A DNA stretch of 64,000 nt from Leucaena leucocephala (taxonomy: Eukaryota; Streptophyta; Magnoliopsida; Fabales; Fabaceae): positions 10,974,001 to 11,038,000 of the forward strand of contig CM073558.1 of the NCBI GenBank assembly GCA_037074615.1. Reading direction: 5' to 3'. The notes under the pieces were generated by a model. It saw only the letters and a program-made list of their open reading frames with translations. It was not told where the DNA came from and searched no databases. A program made the translations under genes and the position numbers. Below are positions 11,601 to 24,174 of this stretch, piece by piece (position 1 is the first letter of the stretch; each line of letters begins with the position of its first letter).

Positions 11601-13644
11601 AGAGATAGGAGCAATCCAAAGAGCTTAGGGACTTGTCAAGCTTAGGAGTAAGGTAAGTAATTTATTCTAGTCCCTACTTTAATAAATTAGAAGATTGTTC
11701 TTATGAGGTTAATAGTTAGAATATAGAAATATCTCTCTTGATAAGGTTAGTTGTAGATATAAAGAAAGTTAGGGGAATGTCAGATCAAGGGTATTACCTC
11801 AAGATAAACTTGAGATAAGTATAGCTATATTAGATAGAGTAATAATAAAGATATTATTATGCTATGTATAGGCTCTAACCTATGTAAAGAAGGAATATAA
11901 CATCATTACTTTCATACATCTTAGAGACCATTCAGTAGCATTTATAACCATTTACAAGACCTTGGAAGTTCATTAGCTAAATCTGGAATTTTACTCTTTC
12001 TTGAGTTACTGTTCATATGGTATTCCAGATTACGCAATGAACTTCAAAAAATCATAACTAATTCTAGAAAACTCAAAATGAAGTGGTTCAAAAAGCTAAT
12101 AACATCTTGAAATTTAAGGGAAAAATAATTTCTAGACCAAATGATTAGCCAATTAATATAGTTTATTTGCCAAATTTTACTGTTCATTTGGTCAAAAATC
12201 CTGAAAACATATTATGGTCCCTAAATTTGAAAAATCAGTTCTCTTTGTACAGACATCCAAATAAAGCATTATTTGTGTCAAAATGAAGCCTGGCATGTCA
12301 TCTAAATGTCTGTAAAATTTCATACATTTATTCCATTATTTACTATTTTTCATTACATCATGACCATCACTGCTTACATTGGCCCTACAGCAACATTACA
12401 CATTCACATAATATATATACTATCCAATCCCTAGCTTTTCTTCATGCTTCATCATCCTCTTTCATCATTCATAAACCTGTGGGATTGGGATTACATGGAA
12501 AGGGATGAGATTTCGAGGGAAATCTTAGTAGCAAACGGTACTAAACAATGTATGCATTAATGTAAATACTTGTGCTTGCTTGTGAAAGTGTTACTTTTGT
12601 GTCATGTGCATGCTTCCATGTTACATATGAAATACAATTGGCCAAAGTAAACATATAAATAGAGCTTCATACATAAGCACATTGGCAACACAATTCAATT
12701 AAGCCATAGCACAATCAAGCATAACATTCAATGCATACAAGTTTAGGATAAGTTTACTACCTTGAGCACTTGACTTTCTTTCACCTTAAATTGCTTCTTT
12801 CTTCTTACTTTCCTTGAACATGAGGCTGCCTCTCTTGGAGCATACCAATCAATTCCTAGCATTACATAATCGTTCATCCATTACAATCTAACTTCCTTGA
12901 GCATTAAACTCACTTTAACTAATATAACTTTTTCTTGAACATTAATCTCATTAACTTTCCTTAATCTTAACCAATGGACTTGGTCTTTGAATCAATTGAT
13001 GCCTTGACTTTACCCTACACAATTTCATATTTTGAATCCATTTATGAGCTTAGAATCATGAAATTCTAGCTCCTTTATCACATGTTGTATAGAACCAAAA
13101 CTGCACTTAATTATTTTAAAAAATCTCATTTTGATTCCAATGCTTCCCATACTTGTTTTCTCTAGTTTATTCCACACAAATTTTCATTTTAAAACCATTG
13201 GAATCATCAAAATCATGAAATTCCAATCACTGTTCATGCGTGTGAATAGTAACAGATAAGGGTTTCAAAAATTACAACCTTGGAATTTCAATGCTTTCAA
13301 GGTTCAAAACCTTTCCAATCCAACACAAAATCATCATCTAAATTCAATGGAAGCATTAAATCATTGAAATTCCATTTTCTTCCCTCATGAACAGTCCAGA
13401 CCGAACAGGTTCCATTAAGGCAAAGTCAAGAATATCAACTTGATTCAACAACCAATCTCTTAATTAGCTTGTTTAAGCTTCAATCATATGTTTCTAACTT
13501 TAATTTCTTCTTTCACCTTTCAACTAAGGTTGTTGGGCAGCACAACCCCTTAGAGAAAACTCAACTTTTCTCCCATGAAAACCCTAAGTTCAAGCTCCCA
13601 AATCAAAGGAAAATAAGCTAGGATAGATTACTTACCTTTGATCT

Positions 13645-13701
13645 CTAGCTTGCTTGAACTTTGGAACCTTGAATCTTCTTTGTCTTGGCTTGAGTTTTCA
13701 T
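13645..13701 (-). CDS. Small conserved upstream ORF in the family-B LTR
   Basis: This encodes MKTQAKTKKIQGSKVQAS, basic and lysine-rich, about 60 bp downstream of the TATA box and therefore in the presumed transcript leader. Intact counterparts lie at 16951-17007, 21862-21918 and 47855-47911. It is broken at 31674-31740 (stop lost) and 55393-55449 (stop at codon 4). A GTAAG splice-donor-like site follows within 15 bp. Function is unknown, and it may simply be non-coding leader shared by copies. Confidence 0.3.
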   Translation of the reverse strand: MKTQAKTKKIQGSKVQAS

Positions 13702-13758
13702 TTTGCAAGATTTTCCCCAAGGTATCACAAGTCCACGGTTTTGGGAAGAATGAGGGGG

Positions 13759-13767
13759 TATTTATAG
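13759..13767 (-). promoter_or_regulatory. TATA box of a family-B solo LTR
   Basis: TATTTATAG on the plus strand is CTATAAATA on the minus strand, inside the motif GCTATAAATACCCCC shared by nearly all family-B LTRs here. It would direct transcription leftward. Confidence 0.65.
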
Positions 13768-15071
13768 CAAAAATCCAAGAAAAATCAATGGCCAAGATTG
13801 ATTTGGTTACTATTTGATCTAAAGGCTCACATTTAATCTTGGATTTTACTTTTTCATAAAAGAATAATTATGACATCATGTGGGACAGCTCATGGGACAC
13901 CTAATAGGGCTAGGTGGCGTGCTCATAGTGTAAGGAAGCTTCTGGAAAAATTTCAATCCAATCCAGTACCGATCGGAGCAGTTTCATAACAACCGGACTT
14001 TTTTCTGTTCTGAATTTTTTTATAATATACCAGGATATATATTCTGTCTTGAAAATTAATGTCTAGGCTTCTCATACCCTTGACATGATTATACTGAGTA
14101 TTTATATGCCATCCATTCCTTGGAAAATGACCAAAATACCCCTGGTGTCCTTTCTTATACTATATTGACCATAAGGACATAATCGTCATTTTACCCCTCT
14201 TTATACTGCCTCAGGGTGTATCTGGGCTCAACTAATAATATTTATACCATGCGCCATATTTTTAGCCTGTCCCAGGTGACCAAAATGCCCTTCATCCATC
14301 TCTGATACAATATGGGCATCTAGGGGCATTTTCATAATTTCACACTTTTTTTGGACACTGGCCCCTTCTACTGATGGACTGGTACCCTAGGTTCTGGGAC
14401 CTTCTTTGCGTCATCATGGGCCTATATATGAGGTCATATGATCTCATTCCATCCAGGCTTACATACCGATAAATTCCATTATCGGATCACGGGTGTTTTT
14501 AAACTCCTATCAAAATTCATTAATATGTGAATAACTTTTTATACAGAACTTCTTTCGAAGTTCTGTCAGATCCAGGACATCTAACATTGTACAACACACT
14601 TTCCTTTAATTCGCCCATTTATATCTGAAGTCCATGAAATCTGATAAAATTTCAGGTAAATTTTAGACTATCAGATAAATATCTGCTGTCTGGAGACTTA
14701 ATAAAATTTATGTATCATGTCAGATTATCCAGCATACCTTCCTCTATTTACTGATGGAATATGGGACTGAAATACTTCTGGGCAGTTCTAACCTTTTTCG
14801 AGGCTAATATTTCTATAATTACAATTTTTCCCTTGAACTTTTCACTTAATTACTTTTAAGTCCTTTAACTTTTGAAAATTACCACTTTTGGTCCAAATCT
14901 TGTTTCTACTTTCACTTTTTGCCTTTAACCTTTTCTACTTTTCATTTTAGTCCTTCTCTTTATTCAAGACTCATCTAACCTTTATTATTTCTTCTGATGT
15001 TCGTCATAATCCTTTTCAAGCCTCTTTCCACTATCAGTACTATACGGATAGGGAAAAATTAGGATATGACA

Positions 15072-15615
15072 AGGAACCTTAGAGCAAAGGCTAAAGACTA
15101 AGGAAATGCTACATGTCAGGTAGTAAACTTATCGTAAACTTGTATACATTGAATGTTATGCTTGGTTGTGCTACGACTTTGTTGAATTGTGTTGCATATG
15201 TGCTTATGTTTGAAGCTCTATTTCTATGATTACTTTAGTTAATTTTATTTCATATGTAACATGGAAGCATGCATATTACACAATGTTAATACTTTCACAA
15301 GCAAGCACTAGTATATACATTAATGCATGCATTGTTTAGTACCATTTGCTATTGAGATTTTCCCAAAAATCTCATCCCCTTCCATTTAATCCCAATCCCA
15401 TAGGTTTGTTAATGATGAAAGAGGATTGAAGAAGCATGAAGAGAAACTGGGGATTGGATAGTACAAATGTTATGTAAAGTTGGGACCAAAATGCTAGAAT
15501 CATGGAAAAATACTGGACGAACAATAAAATTAGAGCATTGATAGACATTGACCTAGTTAAGGAGTGGTCAATGAGTTATTTTTACCTAAAATATAATTTA
15601 GTTATCTTCGTGTAG
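15072..15615 (+). mobile_element. 3' LTR of element C, segment 2
   Basis: Apart from the duplicated AGGAA, this resumes element C's LTR. The 'gtagtaaacttat...aaacttgtat' to 'gggattggata' stretch matches 2250-2600 of the diverged LTR at 1060-3135. It ends at TGTAG (15611-15615), the target duplicated by the next family-B insertion. Confidence 0.8.
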
Positions 15616-16884
15616 TGTCATATCCTAATTTTTCCCTATCTGTATAGTACTGATAGTGGAAAGAGGTTTAGGAAGGATTATAACAAAGATCAGAAGAAAT
15701 GATAAAGATTAAATGAGTCTTGAAAGAAGAAAGGGACCTAAACGAAAATTGAAAAAGTTTAAAGGCCAAAAGTTAAAGTAGAAATAAATGTTGGGACAAA
15801 AGTGGTAATTTCCAAAAGTTTAGGGACCTAAATGTAATTAAGTAAAACGTCAGGGATCCAAATGTAATTATGGAAAAGTTGAGCCAAAACAGGCCAAAAA
15901 TGCCCGGAATCAGATCAGACTCAAATTTTACCAGTAGATAGACATAATTATTCCGGTCAGTTTAACGCAACACAAAATTTTGATTTGAGGTCCCGATTAA
16001 TTGATATAAATTCCTCAAGTCAGCAGGAATTATTGTAGTATTTTTCATATCTCAGAATCAGATGAAAATTTATTGTAAATTCTTATATTTAATATATGAA
16101 TTTATCAAACTGACAGAGTCAGAAAAGGAATCCTGTAGAATTCTTACGGGATTTTATGGTAAAATAGAATACCCGATAAATAGGATTTGTGCCATAAAGG
16201 GCATAAAGGCAATGAGCCCAAACCAAGGCCCAAATTGCGCCATAGTAGGCCTAATGTGATGACTAGACAGTTAAGTGGGCCAGAGTACAGAGCAGTCCAG
16301 GATAAGTGCGAAATTACGAAAATACCCCTGAATGCCCATACTATACCAGTGATGGATGGAGGTCATTTTGGTCATTCTGGACAGGCCAAAAACGTGGGAC
16401 ATAGTATAAATATGATTATATAGAGTTAATATATGCCCTAAGACAGTACAAGAAGGGGTGAAATGACAATTATGCCCTTAAGGTCAGTGCAGTGCAACAA
16501 AGAACACCAAGGGTATTTTGGTCATTTCCCAAGGGATCTGTAATTAAGTTGTGGCCAGTACAAGTATGTCAATGGTGTGAGAAGTCTAGACATTGATTTC
16601 CAGGACATAATACATATCCTGGTATATTGTAAAAAAATTAGGAACAGAACACAGTCCGATTGTTGTGAAACTGCAGTGATCAGTACCGAATTGGACTAGA
16701 ATTTCTCCAGAATGTTCCTTACACTATGAGCATGCCACCTAACCCCTTGAGGTGTCCCTTGAGCTGTCCCACATGATGTCATAATTATTATTTTATGAAA
16801 AAGTTAAATCCAAGATTAAATGTGGGCCTTTAGATCAAATAGTAACCAAATCAATCTTGGCCATTCATTTTTCTTGGATTTTGG

Positions 16885-16893
16885 CTATAAATA
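16885..16893 (+). promoter_or_regulatory. TATA box of a family-B solo LTR
   Basis: CTATAAATA in GGCTATAAATACCCCC. If active, transcripts would run rightward through U5 into the inverted LTR that begins at 19925. Confidence 0.65.
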
Positions 16894-16950
16894 CCCCCTC
16901 ATTATGCAGCAAACCGTAGCTTCATGGACCCTTGGGGAAACTCTTGCAAA

Positions 16951-17007
16951 ATGGAAACTCAACCCAAGACAAAGAAGATTCAAGGTTCCAAAGTTCAAGC
17001 AAGCTAG
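16951..17007 (+). CDS. Small conserved upstream ORF in the family-B LTR
   Basis: 18 codons, METQPKTKKIQGSKVQAS, ending TAG at 17005-17007. It differs from the copy at 13645-13701 at two residues. It is followed at 17014-17019 by a GGTAAG donor-like site. It is listed because it keeps frame in four LTR copies; evidence for translation is absent. Confidence 0.3.
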   Translation: METQPKTKKIQGSKVQAS

Positions 17008-18914
17008 AGATTAAAGGTAAGCAATCTCTCCTAGCTTATTTTCCTTTGATTTGGGAGCTTGAACTTAGGGTTTTGATGGGAGAAAAGTTGAGTTTTCTCT
17101 AAGGGGTGGTGCTGCCCAAAGACCTTAAAGGAAAGGGGAAAGAAGAAATTAAAGTTAGAACTATATGATTGAAGCTTAAACAAACTAGTTAAGTGGTTGG
17201 TTGTTGAATCAAATTGATATTCTTGACTTTTCATGAGGGAAGGAAATTGAATTTCAATGATTTAATGCTTCCATTGAGTTTGTATGATGATTTTGTGTAG
17301 GATTGGAAAGGTTTTGAACCTTGGAAACAGTAAAATCTCAAGGTTGTAGTCTTTGAAATTCCTTACGGTTACTGTTTACTCGCATGAACAGTGATTGGAA
17401 TTTCATGATTTTGTTGGTTCCAATGGTTTTAAAATGAAAAGTTGTGTGGGGTAAAGTGGAGAAACAAGTATGGGAAGTATTAGAATCAAAATGAGAATTT
17501 TTAAAAGAATTGTGTGCTTATGTTCAATTCTGTACAGCATGCCATGAAGGAGATGGAATTTCATGATTCTAAGCTCATAAATGAGTTCAAAAGATGAAAT
17601 TATGTAGGGTAAAGTCAAGACATCAATTGATTCAAGAGCCAAGTGGATTAGTGAATATTAGGGAAAGTTATGACAATAAAGAGTGTAACAAAGTTAATCT
17701 TGGACATGGTTGGAGTTCATGAGTCCTAATGAGTTATGTGATGAATATGAATGTGTTTAGGACCATGAAACATCCAAGAAGATATTGGGAAGTGATGGAC
17801 ATAAAGGCTTCATGGTTGGAAAGCTAGGGAGCAAGGGCTAAAGGTCAAGAGAAAAGCTTAAGTGCAAGGTAGTGAACTTACCTCTTTATGTGCTTGATGT
17901 GGTATGCTTATGTGTTGACATGTATATGTTATTTGAATGATGTTGTGACATGATAAATGATGTTGAATGTATTGTGAATAACATGTTTCCATGGCCATGC
18001 ACTTTATGTAAAAGTTTGTAGCATGTTGGCATGTCACTAATAAAAGAAAGTTAATGAAATTACATATCATGCATTAGCATCCATCTTGCATATTTAAGTG
18101 GTAATGTTTGCTACTGAGATTCCCTAGAATCTCACTCTCCCATAACCAACCAATTTAGGTCAAGCATGAAGAAAAGGTATGCATGGAGAAGAGCTAAAGA
18201 ATGGAAGAAAGGAAGTGAAGTATTAAGATTTTAGCATATACTATAAATTGTCTATGTATGTAAATGCCATGTAAGGTGTCCATTTATGTGATGAAACTAT
18301 TGGAATACTTATGGCACATGTACATGATGTATATGAATGTTAGAAAGCTTATTTGATGGCTTGTGCATGCTGAAACAATTATTGGAAATGAAAGAAAAGA
18401 AACTGAAATGGTAAAAACGTAGGTCCTAAAGCAGTTTTGTTGTGGCTTCAATTTGACCTAGCAAATGAAGTAATTAGTTCACAAAATTTTATGAGCATGT
18501 ATCACACATCCAGAGCTTAAAATTCATAGGTGGAACGTTTCATTTGGATGTGTATATCAAGAGAAATGAATTTCCAAAGTAAGGGACCAGAATCTGTTTC
18601 CAGAGTTTTTGACCAAATGAACAGTAAACTTCAACGAATAAACTATATCAATTGGCTAATCATTTGGTCTGGAAATTATTTTTCCCTTAAATTTTAAGAT
18701 GTTATCTTCATGTATATTTTTGAACCACTTCATTTTGAGTTTTCTAGAATTAATTATGATTTTTTGAAGTTCATTGCGTAATCTGGAATACCATATGAAC
18801 AGTACCCGAGAAAGAATAAAATTTCAGATTTGGCTAATGGACTTCCATGGTCTTGTAAGTGGTTCTAAATGCTGCTGAATGGTCCCTAATACGTATGGAA
18901 GTAAGGATGTTACA

Positions 18915-19117
18915 TGTAGCAATTTGAACCACTTCATTTGGATTTTTCTAGATTTAGTTATGATTTTTTGAAATCAGATCACTCCTCTAGAATTTACACG
19001 GTAAACAGTACTCGTGGAGTAAAATTCCAGATTATGTAATTTGACTTCAATGACCTTAAAAGTGGTTCCAGATGCTACCATTTGGTCCCTGAGATGTAAG
19101 AAAAGAAGGATGTTTCA
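18915..19117 (+). mobile_element. 3' LTR of element C, terminal segment
   Basis: This begins with the second TGTAG and ends GATGCTACCATTTGGTCCCT...GATGTTTCA, matching the last ~55 bp of the 5' LTR (7005-7059). ATGCC follows at 19118-19122 and closes the element. Adding its three pieces gives an LTR of about 2.64 kb. Confidence 0.85.
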
Positions 19118-19122
19118 ATGCC

Positions 19123-19919
19123 ATAAAGAAAGCAGAACAACGGTGATGGAAAGATGAATGATGGGAGATATGAGGGTAGGTTGTGGAGAAAGTGTGGAGA
19201 GAATGTTAGAGTACTGTTTCTTTGCCACATCAAGTCAAAAACTAGCCTCCACATCTCCTATAGCTTCCCTTTCCTTTTTAAAGGCAGGTTAACCTAATAA
19301 AAAATGCATAGCTTCATTTATTCCTTTCTTTGGTCGCGACTATATCCTATTTTTTGTCGTGGCTTGTGAATGTAGGAAAACTTCCTAGAAGAAGTGAAGT
19401 CGCGACTTGTGGACACTTTAGTCATGACTGAAGTGCACAGAGGTTGTCATCCTTGATTTGGTTCTCTTTGTCTTGTGATCTCTTTTTTGCTCACATTAAT
19501 CCTTGATTCTCCTCCAAAATACCTGCAATTCAATATCAAAACTCACTATAAAAGTCAAACGAGTTACAAAAGAACAACATATTTGTAGTTTGAAGGTCAT
19601 TTTACCCTTAAATTAACATATTGCCAAGAACAACCATGTATTACCACAAAAACATAATTGTAGGCATAAAATGAATGGTAAAGTTGTCACAAAACCGTCA
19701 AAATATTATAGAAACCATACACAATTTATGTCCTATTAGTCACCTTGACCATATTTTTCCCCTTGTTTCCTCGAGCCCGCCCCTAGTTAAGTTGGTGATC
19801 ATCTCCTCTTGTTTCATAGTAACCCAATCCTTGTGTTCAATGGTCAAAGCCATACGCTGCCTACCTCTCTAAGAACATGCTAGCCTGGAGATCCTGTGGA
19901 AACAAAAGTGTACAGGTTA
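19123..19919 (-). mobile_element. Athila/Tat-type element, second segment
   Basis: This continues the host sequence of element C's insertion (ATGCC joins it to 5740). It carries GTCGCGACT-type motifs at 19330-19450, as in the leader at 4506-4735, and a TTTAAAAAGG TATA-like site on the minus strand near 19280. A 39-codon open minus-strand stretch near 19740-19870 (MALTIEHKDWVTMKQEEM...) resembles no family I know. It ends in GTACA (19920-19924), the target of the next insertion. Whether it is LTR or adjoining sequence is not settled. Confidence 0.5.
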
Positions 19920-19924
19920 GTACA

Positions 19925-22900
19925 TGTAACATCCTTACTTTCATACGTCTTAGGAACCATTCAGTAGCATTTAGAACCACTTACAAGACATTAGAAATCC
20001 ATTAGCCAAATCTGGAATTTTACTCCTTCTCCGGTCACTGTTCATATGGTATTCCAGATTACCCAACGAACTTCAAAAAATCATAACTAATTCTAGAAAA
20101 CCCGAAATGAAGTGGTTCAAAAAGCTACGTGAAGATAAAATCTTGAAATTTAAGGAAAAATAATTTCCACGCCAAATGATTAGCCAATTGATACATTTTA
20201 TTCGTTGAAGTTTACTGTTCATTTGGTCAAAAACTCTGGAAACAGATTCTGGTCCCTTACTTTGAAAATTCATTTCTCTTGTTATACACATCCAAATGAC
20301 ACGTTCTACCTATGAATTTAAATCTCTGGGTGTATTCTAAATTCTCGTAAAATTTTGTGAACTAATTCCTTCATTTTCTAGGTCAATCTGAAGCCACAAC
20401 AAAACTGTTTCAGGACCTACGTTTTTACCATTTCATTTTCCTTCCTTTTACTTTCAATAATTGTTTCAGCATACATAAGCTATCAAATAATCTTCTTAAT
20501 ATTCATATACATCATGTACATATGCCATAAGTATTTCAAATAGTTTCATCACATAAATAGATACTTTACATGGCTTTGATATACATAGACAATTTATAGT
20601 ATATGCTAAAATCTCCATACTTCACTTCCTTTCTTCCATTCTTTAGCTCTTCTCCATGCATACCTTTTCTTCATGCTTGACCTAAATTGGTTGGTTATGG
20701 GAGAGTGAGATTCTAGGATATCTCAGTAGCAAACATTACCACTTAAATATGCAAGATGGATGCTAACGCATGATATGTAATTTCATTAACTTTCTTTGAT
20801 TAGTGACATGTCATCATGCTATATACTTTTACATAAATTGCATGGCCATGGAAAACATGTTATTCACAATACATTCAACATCATTATCATGTCACAACAT
20901 CATTCAAATATCATATACATGTCAACACATAAGCATACTACAAGAAGTACATAAAGAGGTAAGTTCACTACCTTGCACTTAAGCTTTCCTCTTGATCTTT
21001 AGCACTTGCTCCCTAGCTTTCCAACCATGAAGCCTTTATGTCAATCACTTACCAACATGTTCTTGGATGTTTCAAGGGCCTAAACACATTCATATTCATC
21101 ACATAACTCATTAGGACCCATGAACTCCAACCATGTTCAAGACTAACCTTGTTACACTCTTTATTATCATAACTTTCTCTAATCTTCACTAATCCACTTG
21201 GCTCTTGAACCAATTGATGTCTTGACTTTACCGTACACAATTTCATCTTTTGAATCCATTTATGAGCTTAGAATCATGAAATTCCAGCTCCTTCATGGCC
21301 TGCTGTACAGAACTGAACATAAGCATCCAATTATTTCAAAAATTCTCATTTTGATTCTAATGCTTCCCATACTTGTTTCTCCACTTTACCCCACACAACT
21401 TTTCATTTTAAAACCATTAGAACCACCAAAATCATGAAATTCCAATCACTGTTCATGCGATTGAACAATAACTGTAAGGAATCTCAAAGACTATAACCTT
21501 GAGATTTTGATGTTTTCAAAGTTCAAACCCTTTCCAATCGTACACAAAATCATCATATAAACTCAATGGAAGCATTAAATCATTGAAATTTCATTTCCTT
21601 CCCTCATGAACAGTGCAGACCGAACAGATTGACTCTTGGCAAAGTCAAGAATATCAACTTGATTCAATAACCAATCACTTAACTAGCTTGTTTAAGCTTC
21701 AATCATATGTTTCTAACTTTAATTTCTTCTTTCCCCTTTCATATAAGGTTTTTGGGCAGCACCTCCCCTTAGAGAGAACTCAACTTTTCCCTCATGAAAA
21801 CCCGAAGTTCAAGCTCCCAAATCAAAGGAAAATAAGCTAGGAGAGATTACTTACCTTATCACTAGCTTGCTTGAACTTTGGAACCTTGAATCTTCTTTAT
21901 CTTGGCTTGAGTTTTCATTTTGCAAGAGTTTCCCCAAGGTATCACAAGGCCACAGTTTTGGTCAGAATGAGGGGGTATTTATAGCCAAAATCCATGAAAA
22001 ATGAATGGCCAAGATTGATTTGGTTACTATTTGATCTAAAGGCCCACATTTAATCTTGGATTTAACTTTTTCAAAAAGGTAATTATGACATCATCATGAC
22101 ATCATAAAGGACAGCTCAAGGGACATTTCATGGACTTATGTTGCAAAATTATCATGGTAGGAACCTTCTGGAAAAAATCCAGTGCAATCCGATACCAATC
22201 GGAACAGTTTCACAGCAACCAGACTGTTTTCTGTTCCTAATTTTTTATAATATACCAGGATATGTATTCTGCCCTAGAAATCAATGTCTAGGATTCTCAC
22301 ACCATTGACTTACTTATACTGGGCCACAACTTAATTACAGATCCCTTGGAAAATGACTAAAATACCCTTGGTGTTCTTTCTTGCACTATATTGACCCTAA
22401 GGGAATAGTTGTCATTTCACCCCTGTTTGTACTACCTCAGGGCATATACTGGCCTAACTAATCATATTTATACCATGTACCATGTTTTTAGCCTGTCCCA
22501 GATGACCAAAATGCCCTTCATCCATCTCTGGTATAATCTGGGCATCTAGGGGCATTTTCATAATTTTGCACTTTTTTTGGACACTGGCCCCTTTTACTGA
22601 TAGACTGTACCCTAGGTTTTGGGCCGTCTTTGGCGTCATCATGGGCTATATATGAGGTCATCTGTTCTCATTCTATCCAGGCTTACATACCGATAAGTTC
22701 TATTATCGGATCGCGGATGTTATCAAACTCCCGTCCAAATTCATTGTTATAGCAATAACTTTTTATACAGAACTTCTTCCGGGGTTCTGTCAGATTCATA
22801 ACATCTGACACTGTAAGGCACTATTTCCTGTAATTTGCCCACTTATATTTGAAGTCCATGAAATCTGATAAAATTTTAGATAACTTTTAGACTATCAGAT

Positions 22901-23294
22901 AAATATCTGCTGTCTGGAGCCCTAATAAAATTTATGTATCATGTCAGATTATCTAGCATACCTTCCTCTATTTACTAATGGAATATAGGATAGAAATACT
23001 TCTAGGAAGTTCTAACCCTTTTCGGGCTGATCTTTCTATAATTATAATTTAGCCCTTGAACTTTTCACTTAATTATATTTAAGTCCCTTAACTTTTGAAA
23101 ATTACCACTTTTGGGCCAACTTTTGTTTCTACTTTAACTTTTGGCCTTTGACCTTTTCTAATTTTCGTTTTAGTCCTTCTCTTTTTTTAAAACCCATCTA
23201 ACCTTTATCTTTTCTTTTGATCTTCATCATAATCCTTTCTAAACCTCTTTCCACTATCAGTATTATACAGATAGGGAAAATTTAGGATATGACA
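19925..23294 (-). mobile_element. 3' LTR of the family-B (-) element, 3.37 kb
   Basis: On the plus strand this runs TGTAACATCCTTAC...AGGATATGACA. It contains an inverted TATA box (21976-21984) and the small ORF (21862-21918, MKTQAKIKKIQGSKVQAS). U3 at 23000-23200 shows the serial 'AAGTCCCTTAACTTTTG' motifs typical of this family. Confidence 0.92.
21862..21918 (-). CDS. Small conserved upstream ORF in the family-B LTR
   Basis: MKTQAKIKKIQGSKVQAS, one residue different from the copy at 13645-13701. It lies about 60 bp downstream of the inverted TATA box at 21976-21984 and just before a CTTAC (GTAAG on the minus strand) donor-like site. Confidence 0.3.
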   Translation of the reverse strand: MKTQAKIKKIQGSKVQAS

Positions 23295-23311
23295 TTTCTA
23301 CCCCCTTAAAA
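23295..23311 (-). promoter_or_regulatory. Polypurine tract, family-B (-) element
   Basis: The minus strand reads TTTTAAGGGGGTAGAAA directly before the LTR start. Just upstream on the same strand is 'attttgaggacgaaattta', the customary end of a plant gypsy coding region. Confidence 0.85.
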
Positions 23312-23932
23312 TAAATTTCGTCCTCAAAATTTACTTAACACCTCAGTCAAAAATCTTAGATACATATCCTTATATTCTTTTTGACTAAGAACTGGGGTAT
23401 CTACCTCTCATTCTCTATTTTCACATTTTAGCGGAGTACCATTCATGTTTGCAAAATCTTCATATCTTTACTATGATCATTCTTTTGCCATAAATCAACT
23501 CAATCAGAGGTGAACTCCAGTTTATTCTATTACTTGCTTACTTGCTATGCATCTATTTATATATGGATTTCTCACCATACTAAACTTATGAGTAGTGTCC
23601 ATTTCTTTCATACTAAACTCTCTCAAATACTGCTATATTCGAGAGTTTCTGTTAATGATTCATCATACTTCTTAGAGCAATCATTTATGACTCATTTGAG
23701 TTTGTAGTAGAATTCTCTGAACATCCGCATGACTTAACTCTCATTCTTATGTCATCATACATTCTTATCATCTTTACTATCTCATTATAATACAAAGAGA
23801 GGACTTATGTCATCATTTTTTCTTTCATTGCTCTATTACTAAATAGGAGCACATAGGAGCATATAGGAGCACATACTCTAACATGCATAATGCCTGGCCA
23901 GCATGCTACAGGACTACATACCTGCTCATGAA

Positions 23933-24035
23933 TGCAAAGCTCTAACATCGGAGCTTAAGCATTCCTTCTCTTAATATGCACAGCTCTAACACTCGAAGCT
24001 TGCACTACTCTAACATTCAGAGCTTTAGCATATTC
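23933..24035 (-). repeat. Short tandem repeat, unit ~24 bp (AGCTCTAA...GAGCT), inverted copy
   Basis: Four units read on the minus strand match 866-1040 and 53417-53541, including the 'atattaag.gaaggaatgc' spacer. Confidence 0.7.
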
Positions 24036-24174
24036 TGTAAACTCATATCACATAACATAACGTAGCATAACATAATGCCTAGCATTTCATGCAAGGAGTG
24101 AAATCTCTCATTTGCTCTTTTATCTGTAATATAACATTTGAACATCTTATCTTTTTCAAAAATAGAGCCTCTCA

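Larger units (their letters stand above)
9990..11895 (+). mobile_element. 3' LTR of element C, segment 1
   Basis: This starts TGTCATATCCTGATTTTTAA and is nearly identical to the 5' LTR up to about 11245. After that it holds the promoter and leader that the 5' copy has lost. It ends in AGGAA (11891-11895), duplicated at 15072-15076 by insertion of a family-B element now reduced to a solo LTR. Open minus-strand frames in this segment and in 5741-7059 recur only because the LTRs are copies. Confidence 0.88.
11896..15071 (-). mobile_element. Family-B solo LTR (minus), 3.18 kb
   Basis: On the plus strand this runs from TATAACATCATTAC to AGGATATGACA, the reverse of TGTCATATCC...GTTATA. It is flanked by perfect 5-bp duplications AGGAA (11891-11895 and 15072-15076). 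No internal region remains, so it is a true solo LTR left by recombination between the two LTRs of a former element. It carries the inverted TATA box (13759-13767) and the conserved 18-codon ORF (13645-13701). Confidence 0.93.
15616..18914 (+). mobile_element. Family-B solo LTR (plus), 3.30 kb
   Basis: It starts TGTCATATCCTAATTTTTCC and ends GTAAGGATGTTACA, flanked by perfect duplications TGTAG (15611-15615 and 18915-18919). It is a solo LTR. It has a TATA box (16885-16893), the small ORF (16951-17007, starting METQPK) and 'aaaggtaagcaat' immediately downstream. Minus-strand ORFs such as 17403-17642 reappear in every copy of the LTR and are not taken as genes. Confidence 0.93.
5741..19117 (+). 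mobile_element. Element C: gypsy-like LTR element, decayed and twice interrupted
   Basis: This is a complete insertion bounded by the TSD ATGCC (5736-5740 and 19118-19122). Its order is 5' LTR 5741-7059, Met-tRNA primer site 7064-7075, internal region to 9989, polypurine tract, then 3' LTR from 9990. The 3' LTR is itself split by solo LTRs at 11896-15071 and 15616-18914. The LTR starts TATCATATCC on the left and TGTCATATCCTGATTTTTAA on the right, and ends GATGTTTCA on the right. The internal region is only ~2.9 kb and has gag ghosts but no recognisable RT, RNase H or integrase. I therefore infer a non-autonomous derivative. Confidence 0.88.

Noticed and set aside
17403..17642. 79-codon ORF (IDVLTLPYIISSFE...) that recurs at 21198-21437, 31016-31255 and 48336-48566
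   Set aside because: Its conservation is that of the LTR copies carrying it. It runs antisense to the LTR, has no upstream context and resembles no protein.
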